This document shows positions 59,258 through 64,000 of a stretch of 64,000 bases of DNA, in pieces. The DNA lies in assembly GCA_038363005.1 (NCBI GenBank), contig JBBQBI010000006.1, forward strand, positions 1 to 64,000. The letters are read 5' to 3'. The translations under genes and the position numbers were made by a program. The notes under the pieces are model-generated. The model saw only the letters and a list, made by a program, of their open reading frames with translations. It was not told the origin of the DNA and ran no database searches. The DNA is from JAKOWB01 sp038363005. Lineage in GTDB: Bacteria; Pseudomonadota; Alphaproteobacteria; Kiloniellales; JACOMY01. How positions within the stretch are numbered: the first letter of the stretch is position 1; every line of letters starts with the position of its first letter.

Positions 59258-60324
59258 GCGTCGCCCCGGCCTTTCGCTGGCTCTGTGACGCTCTGGCCCG
59301 GGACGGCCGGCCGGAACGCCGCGATCGCCTCGCCGCCTTCATCGCCGGCGCGCCGGACTGGCCCGCGCTGGTGCAGCTGGCCGGCCACCAGATGGTGACG
59401 CCCGCCCTGGCGCCGGCCCTGGCCCGCCACGGCCTGCTGGACCGCTTGCCGGCCGAGCTGGGCGACTATCTGACAGCCGCGGCGGCGCTGAACCGCGCGC
59501 GCAACGCGACGCTGCGGAACGAGCTGCTCGACATAGCGCGGCGGCTCAACGCCATCGGCCTGACGCCGCTGCCGCTGAAGGGGGCCGCCAACCTGCTGGC
59601 GGGGCTCTATGACGACCCGGCCGAGCGGCTGCTACTCGACCTCGACCTGCTGGTACCGAGTGCCAGACTTGCAGAGGCCAGCGCCACGCTGCGTGCCGCT
59701 GGCTGGCGGACGCTCGGGCCGGCAACGGCCCATCATGCGGCGCCCCTGGGCCGCCCTGGCGACGCGGCAGCGCTGGAGCTGCACGCCCAGCCGCTCGACC
59801 TGCCATGGCAGGCCCTGTTGCCGGCCGACGAGATGCTGTCGACGGCCGCGCCCTGCACGCTCGAGGGCGTCCAGCTCGCCCTGCCCGGCGCGCCGCAGCG
59901 CTTGCTGCACGCCCTGGCGCATGGCGCGCTGGGCGATCATGGGATGGCCCTCGGCCGCCTTAACCTGCGCGATCTGGACGACGCAACACGCCTGGCCGCG
60001 CTGCCGGGCTGCCTGGCCGCCGCCACGCCAGCCCGCCGCTTCGCCGCGCTGGGCCAGAGCGCTGCACTGGGGTTCGTCGCCGGCGCCGCCCGCGACCTGC
60101 TGGGCGCCGAGCTGCCGGTGCCGACGGCCGGCCGCCGTGCCCTGCGGCGCGCGCTGCGGTTGACCGCGCAGCCGCGCCGCGCGGCGCTGCGTGGCCGGGT
60201 GCTGCGGCCCTGGCTGCTGTTGCGGCGCGCCCTGGGCCACCGCGACCTGCGGCGGCGCCTGCTGCGCTCGCTAACCCAGACCGACTGGTACCGTCGGCAG
60301 TGGCGGGCGCTGCGCCGCGGCTAG
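59254..60324 (+). CDS. Nucleotidyltransferase family protein (NTP_transf_5 type)
   Basis: A 356-aa protein. The nucleotidyltransferase core is LPLKGAANLLAGLYDDPAERLLLDLDLLVPSA, with the KGxxL and DLDLLV signatures of PF14907-type enzymes. The C-terminal half is Arg-rich. GTG 59254 overlaps the stop of the PqqD-HprK gene by 4 nt, so the two products probably act together on one substrate. Such pairs tailor peptides or proteins in other bacteria. The 3' end overlaps the convergent glycosyltransferase by 4 nt. Confidence 0.8.
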   Translation: MSVAPAFRWLCDALARDGRPERRDRLAAFIAGAPDWPALVQLAGHQMVTPALAPALARHGLLDRLPAELGDYLTAAAALNRARNATLRNELLDIARRLNAIGLTPLPLKGAANLLAGLYDDPAERLLLDLDLLVPSARLAEASATLRAAGWRTLGPATAHHAAPLGRPGDAAALELHAQPLDLPWQALLPADEMLSTAAPCTLEGVQLALPGAPQRLLHALAHGALGDHGMALGRLNLRDLDDATRLAALPGCLAAATPARRFAALGQSAALGFVAGAARDLLGAELPVPTAGRRALRRALRLTAQPRRAALRGRVLRPWLLLRRALGHRDLRRRLLRSLTQTDWYRRQWRALRRG

Positions 60325-62312
60325 CCCGGCGGCAGTTCCAGCAGCCGCTGCACCGCGGCGGCCTCGAGGCTGCCAAGCCAGGCTTCGCGATCGTCGACGC
60401 CATAGGAGATCAGCAGGCGCCGCCCGTCGGGATGCCAGGCCAGGCCGGCAGCGAACTCCACGCCCAGGTCATTGAAGATGAAGGCACGCGACAAGCGCTG
60501 CGGGCGCAGCGCCTGGTCGAACCACACCAGGCGATGCAGGTAGCGCCTTGGCGGCTCGTACTTCGCCACCTCGTGCGTCACCGCCAGCCAGCCGTCGTCG
60601 AAGGCCACCAGCTGCGAACCGCCCCGCAGGTGGTCCAGCGCCAGGGTGCCGGGTGCGCGTAACAGCAGCCTGCCCTGCTCGTCCACCAGTTCTCCGGTCC
60701 CGGCGTAACGCAGGAAGCCAAGGCGGTCACCTTGCACCAGTGGCATCCAGTTCTTCTCGTTGCACGGCTTGCCCATCGGCTGCGGCAACCACCAATCCTT
60801 CTGGTCCGCGGCCTCGTCCAGACAGGCGACGACCATCCGCGTCAGGCCCTGCGGGCCCGTGCCCCACTGCGAACCGATGCCCCACAGCCGGCCGCGCCAG
60901 GCAAAGAGGCGCAGGTCTTCCAGCCCCTCGATGTGAGCCAGGGCCGGCGACGGCAGGTCAGTTGGCGGCAGGATTTCGCGCTGGCGTTCGACGGCCAGCG
61001 CGGGCGAGAGGTCGAGCAGCCAGTTACGGGTGCGCACCACCTCGCCCGGCGGCACCTTGTAGTGGCCCTTGTCATCGATCCGGTAGTTCACCCCACGCAG
61101 GATCAGCCGCAGCGACTCGCCATCGCGCGCCACGCTGGGGTTGAGCGGCTGCCAGCCGGCCGGCAGCGCGGTCTCGATCGGCGCTGCGCGCCAGCCGGGC
61201 GCCAGCGCGTCCAGCCGCGGCGCGTAATAGGCCAGGTTGGCGCGCGCCAGGCCACGCGCGGCCGGCGGCACGACCGGATGCAGCGCCAGTCCCTCGCAGG
61301 CATCGTGGCCGGCCTGTCGGCGCTCCGCGTCCTGGCAGTAGAAGCCGACGATCGCCAGCTCCTCGTGGCAGCGCCAGGCATAGACCTCTGGCTCGACGAA
61401 GAGGCGGTCTTCCGCCGGCGGCGGCAGGGCCATGCCGGCCAGCGCAAAGAGCGCGGCTGCCTCGTTGCGGCCGCGCGTGCGATGGAAGCGCGCCAGCTCC
61501 CAAAGGCTCTCTGCACGCGCGGGCCGGGCGTCATAGGCGGCCAGCGCCGCCGCCAGGAAGGCCGCCTCCTCGCCCAGCGCCAGGTAGCAACGCGCTTCCT
61601 GCAGGCGGGCGTGCCAGGCCTCCTCCGCCCAGCCGCCGCCGGCTGCCCGCTGGGCATAGAGGCGCGCCGCCTCGGCCAGGTTGCCGCTCTCGCGATGGGT
61701 CTGCGCCAGGTAATAGAGCGTCCGCAGGTCGCCGGGCCGCGCAGCCAGCTGTGCCTCAAGCAGCGGCAGGTCGCGCTGCAGCTTCTCGCTCCGCGTACCG
61801 CCATCGTTGTGATCGCGGATCCACAGGCCAGACAGCGGCGGGACCTCGCCATCCACCGCCAGGGCCTCGTGCGTCAGCCCGTGGTACTGCGCCGCCGCGT
61901 CGCGACGCAGCAGGCGAACATTGTGGTAGTGCAGTCCCGAACGCTGCTCCAGCAGATAGGCGGGCAGCGTGAGATGGCGCCGGAAACCGGCGTCCTCGAC
62001 CACCAGCTCCATGTCGGCGTCGAGCAGCAGCAGATAGTCGAACGCCAGTGCCGCGCCACGCGCGCGCTCCAGCGCGGCGTTGCGCGCCTGCTCGAAGCTC
62101 TCGAAGCCGAAGCGGTGCAACTCGCCCGGCAGGCCGGCACGCTGGAAGAAGCCCTCGATCAGCGCCGGCGTCGCGTCGCGGGAACCGGTGTCACAGATCA
62201 CCCAGGCATCGATGAACGGCAGCGCCGCGGCCAGGCAGCGCTCGATCACGGCTGCCTCGTCCCGCACGATCATGTTGAGGCAGAGCCGCAGGGGGCCGCC
62301 CTTCGACACCAT
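60321..62312 (-). CDS. GT2 glycosyltransferase with TPR and propeller-like C-terminus
   Basis: A 663-aa enzyme. Residues 9-105 are GT2-like: MIVRDEAAVIERCLAAALPF, DTGSRDAT and the DxD motif LLLLDADME. Residues about 190-300 carry TPR-like helices (LRTLYYLAQTHRESGNLAEAARLYAQRA). The C-terminal third has propeller-like repeats ending in EFAAGLAWHPDGRRLLISYGVDDREAWLGSL, as in GH130-like families. The start is ATG 62312, 3 nt after the collagen-like gene, so they are co-transcribed. It is a candidate O-glycosyltransferase for that protein. Confidence 0.85.
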   Translation of the reverse strand: MVSKGGPLRLCLNMIVRDEAAVIERCLAAALPFIDAWVICDTGSRDATPALIEGFFQRAGLPGELHRFGFESFEQARNAALERARGAALAFDYLLLLDADMELVVEDAGFRRHLTLPAYLLEQRSGLHYHNVRLLRRDAAAQYHGLTHEALAVDGEVPPLSGLWIRDHNDGGTRSEKLQRDLPLLEAQLAARPGDLRTLYYLAQTHRESGNLAEAARLYAQRAAGGGWAEEAWHARLQEARCYLALGEEAAFLAAALAAYDARPARAESLWELARFHRTRGRNEAAALFALAGMALPPPAEDRLFVEPEVYAWRCHEELAIVGFYCQDAERRQAGHDACEGLALHPVVPPAARGLARANLAYYAPRLDALAPGWRAAPIETALPAGWQPLNPSVARDGESLRLILRGVNYRIDDKGHYKVPPGEVVRTRNWLLDLSPALAVERQREILPPTDLPSPALAHIEGLEDLRLFAWRGRLWGIGSQWGTGPQGLTRMVVACLDEAADQKDWWLPQPMGKPCNEKNWMPLVQGDRLGFLRYAGTGELVDEQGRLLLRAPGTLALDHLRGGSQLVAFDDGWLAVTHEVAKYEPPRRYLHRLVWFDQALRPQRLSRAFIFNDLGVEFAAGLAWHPDGRRLLISYGVDDREAWLGSLEAAAVQRLLELPPG

Positions 62313-62315
62313 GCC

Positions 62316-63155
62316 TCAGGCCAGATGCAGGCGGCTGTCGTGCTGATCGAGCGCGGCGCCAGTCGGACCCGTTGGGCCAGTCGGGCCAGTGTCTCCGGTA
62401 GGACCGGTAAGACCGGTCGCGCCAGTGTCACCGGTGGGGCCGGTGTCTCCAGTAGGTCCGGTCGCGCCAGTGTCGCCGGTGTCGCCGGTTGGGCCCGTCG
62501 ACCCGGTGTCTCCCGTAGGACCGGTCGGGCCCGTCGCGCCGGTGTCACCGGTGGGGCCGGTCGGCCCGGTGTCTCCCGTAGATCCGGTCGGACCCGTCGC
62601 GCCGGTGTCGCCGGTTGGGCCCGTCGGCCCGGTGTCCCCCGTAGATCCAGTCGGACCCGTCGCGCCGGTGTCGCCGGTTGGGCCCGTCGGCCCGGTGTCT
62701 CCCGTAAGTCCGGTCGGACCCGTCGCGCCGGTGTCGCCGGTTGGGCCTGTCGGCCCGGTGTCTCCAGTAGGTCCGGTCGCGCCATTGTCGCCGGTCGGGC
62801 CGGTGTCTCCCGTGGGTCCAGTGGGGCCTGTCTCGCCGGTCGGGCCGGTGTCTCCCGTGGGTCCGGTCGGGCCTGTTTCACCGGTAGAGCCCGTCGAGCC
62901 GGTGTCTCCGGTGGGCCCGGTCGGACCCGTCCCGCCAGTGGTACCCGTGCTGCCGGTCGGCCCAGTCCCGCCCGTGGTACCAGTCGCGCCATCGCCGGAG
63001 ACCGGTGGCGTGTCCTGGCCCATCACGGTTCCCAGCGTGGCCAGCAGCGTCGGCGGCGTATAGGCGGCGTAGCGCCCAAGCGTCAGCAGCGCCGTTCGCC
63101 GGTCTTGTGCCGGTACCGGCTCATCACTTGGCCCGCTGTCTAGCTTTTCGGACAC
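62316..63155 (-). CDS. Collagen-like Gly-X-Thr repeat protein
   Basis: A 279-aa protein. Residues 56-265 are about 70 uninterrupted Gly-X-Thr triplets, X mostly Pro, Asp, Ser or Ala, with a short tail (AALDQHDSRLHLA). The N-terminal segment QDRRTALLTLGRYAAYTPPTLLATL is a basic-hydrophobic stretch that could be a twin-arginine-like or membrane signal. The start is GTG 63155 with a weak site. Thr at every third position resembles the O-glycosylated GXT tracts of Bacillus BclA. The gene leads an operon with the glycosyltransferase. Confidence 0.85.
   Translation of the reverse strand: MSEKLDSGPSDEPVPAQDRRTALLTLGRYAAYTPPTLLATLGTVMGQDTPPVSGDGATGTTGGTGPTGSTGTTGGTGPTGPTGDTGSTGSTGETGPTGPTGDTGPTGETGPTGPTGDTGPTGDNGATGPTGDTGPTGPTGDTGATGPTGLTGDTGPTGPTGDTGATGPTGSTGDTGPTGPTGDTGATGPTGSTGDTGPTGPTGDTGATGPTGPTGDTGSTGPTGDTGDTGATGPTGDTGPTGDTGATGLTGPTGDTGPTGPTGPTGAALDQHDSRLHLA
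62508..62759. repeat. Four tandem 63-nt coding repeats in the collagen-like gene
   Basis: Units begin at 62508, 62571, 62634 and 62697, each 63 nt, each coding 21 residues of the GDTGATGPTG-x-TGDTGPTGPT type. The last three are near-identical at the DNA level, while the first is more diverged. This points to recent expansion and length variation. Confidence 0.85.
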
Positions 63156-63242
63156 GCCAACGCCCCGCCCCTGTCGTGCAATGCCCTTGCGCCTCCAAGC
63201 ATGCCGCCGACAGGCCGCCCTGTCGAGGCCGTCGCCACCGCG

Positions 63243-64000
63243 CTAGCCGCCCAGCAGCGTCCGGTCTGGCAGCGGTCGGCGGCATTCCGGAATCCGCGCC
63301 AGCTCAGCCTCCAATGCCAGCCCGATGCCGAGCAGCCGGGCTTCGTCCCAACGCTTGCCGACCAGCTGGATGCCGAAGGGCAAGCCCTGCTCGTCGCGCC
63401 CGCAGGGCAGCACCAGCACCGGATGGCCGGTCAGCGTGATGGCCGAGGCGAGCAGGAACCAGGTGGTGTAGCTCGCCAGCGGCTGGCCGTTGATCTCGCT
63501 CGGGTAGAGCTGCGTCTTGGGGAAGGGCGAGACCGCGGCGGTCGGTGCGATCAGCAGGTCGATCTCGTCCATCCAACCGAGATAGCGGCGGAAGAGGTTG
63601 CTGTGCGCCGCCTCGGCCTGGGCGATCTGCGGCCCGGTCAGTTTCAGCCCGGCCTCGGTGTTGTTGACTACATTGGGGCCCAGCACTGCCTTGTGCTTGT
63701 CGTAGTGGTCGCGGTGGGATGCGACGAAGCCGGTGGCCCGTAGCACCTCGAAGATCGGCGAGGCGTCGTCCAGCGGCGGGTCGCGACGCTCGGCGCTGCG
63801 GAACAGGTGCTGGATGCGGGTCATGCGATCGCGGAAGACGCGGCGGATGCCGTCGTCCACCGGCGCCACGCCCAGGTCTTCCGACATCACTACGCGCAGG
63901 CTGGCCGGGTCCACCGGGCGCGGCCTGGCCAGGCTCTCGGTCTCGCCCGGCCGCGACAAGGGATCGGCCGGGTCGTGCGCCGCCAGCACCGACAGCATCA
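63243..64000 (-). CDS. Amidase signature family enzyme, C-terminal part (5' end beyond window)
   Basis: A partial gene that starts to the right of the window. About 250 residues are visible. They match the C-terminal part of amidase signature enzymes: DLGVAPVDDGIRRVFRD, DEIDLLIAPTAAVSPFP, SAITLTGHPVLVLPCGRDEQGLPFGIQLVGKRWDEARLL. The catalytic Ser-Ser-Lys region is not in view. It hydrolyses an amide or ester of unknown type. The stop (TAG 63243) is 88 nt from the collagen-like start on the same strand. Confidence 0.9.
   Translation of the reverse strand, partial: MLSVLAAHDPADPLSRPGETESLARPRPVDPASLRVVMSEDLGVAPVDDGIRRVFRDRMTRIQHLFRSAERRDPPLDDASPIFEVLRATGFVASHRDHYDKHKAVLGPNVVNNTEAGLKLTGPQIAQAEAAHSNLFRRYLGWMDEIDLLIAPTAAVSPFPKTQLYPSEINGQPLASYTTWFLLASAITLTGHPVLVLPCGRDEQGLPFGIQLVGKRWDEARLLGIGLALEAELARIPECRRPLPDRTLLGG

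Noticed and set aside
58232..60324. Lasso-peptide cluster
   Set aside because: No precursor, asparagine-synthetase-type cyclase or transglutaminase-like protease was seen; only the kinase and nucleotidyltransferase resemble such clusters.
62508..62759. CRISPR-like tandem repeat
   Set aside because: Units of 63 nt are directly adjacent without spacers and encode in-frame Gly-X-Thr triplets.
60732..63143. 803-codon plus-strand frame antisense to the glycosyltransferase and collagen-like genes
   Set aside because: Its composition is the complement of GXT repeats and GC-rich codons, with no ribosome site and no motifs.

Overview
This window is dense, GC-rich (roughly 70% G+C by eye) bacterial chromosome with about 63 protein-coding genes, short intergenic gaps and many 4-nt ATGA/GTGA overlaps. 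The gene content points to a metabolically versatile alphaproteobacterium, most likely Rhodospirillales-like. Evidence is the two TRAP transporter systems, a CheB-CheR-PAS-HWE hybrid kinase, GntR/FCD, LysR and TetR regulators beside catabolic operons, and palindromic intergenic repeats of alphaproteobacterial type. No rRNA, tRNA, CRISPR array, transposase or phage gene was seen.

Layout. (1) 1-9823: a catabolic cluster with a TRAP transporter (partial), RidA, a DenD-like dehydrogenase, a PhyH dioxygenase, a divergent amidohydrolase and arylmalonate-decarboxylase-like protein, and a GntR/FCD regulator. Four near-palindromic TTGTATACAA-like boxes lie at its promoters. It continues into an SMP-30/acyl-CoA ligase/CitE operon divergent from a TetR gene across a perfect inverted repeat. 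(2) 9914-14172: TetR, cupin, CDF cation transporter, an AT-rich gap, a secreted EF-hand protein and an NhaP-type antiporter. (3) 14179-20255: operon of CoA-transferase, HMG-CoA-lyase-like enzyme and DctPQM TRAP transporter, with a divergent LysR. (4) 20418-25391: complete branched-chain 2-oxoacid dehydrogenase operon. (5) 25401-27964: otsB-GH15 pair without otsA. (6) 28104-32964: QueC-like ATPase, methyltransferase, Fe(II)/2OG oxygenase, class II aldolase, sulfatase. (7) 33129-41280: operon of polar amino-acid ABC transporter (no ATPase gene), SelA-like PLP protein, cyclodeaminase and aminotransferase, plus a DoeB-like deacylase and a divergent LysR. (8) 41446-45375: small disordered protein, stand-alone receiver and 1041-aa hybrid HWE kinase. 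(9) 45658-53664: FMN/Fe-S oxidoreductase, HpaB-family enzyme, TetR, isochorismatase-like hydrolase, ACC deaminase (acdS), two small ABM/NIPSNAP proteins, second 2OG oxygenase. (10) 53919-63155: surface and post-translational modification region with a beta-helix/inverse-autotransporter-like protein, DUF983, a PqqD-HprK fusion, a nucleotidyltransferase, a TPR glycosyltransferase and a Gly-X-Thr collagen-like protein. The window ends inside an amidase gene.

The best candidate for an undescribed system is 58232-63155. A PqqD/RRE-like domain fused to an HprK-like P-loop domain, and a nucleotidyltransferase overlapping it, converge on a collagen-like Gly-X-Thr protein whose gene is 3 nt from a TPR-containing GT2 glycosyltransferase. 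This suggests a glycosylated threonine-rich collagen-like surface protein with its own modification enzymes. Other items worth following are the GntR-box regulon with a decarboxylase-like enzyme lacking the catalytic Cys, the SelA-like/cyclodeaminase/aminotransferase/ABC operon, and an HpaB-family protein that has lost two of four Fe-S ligands.
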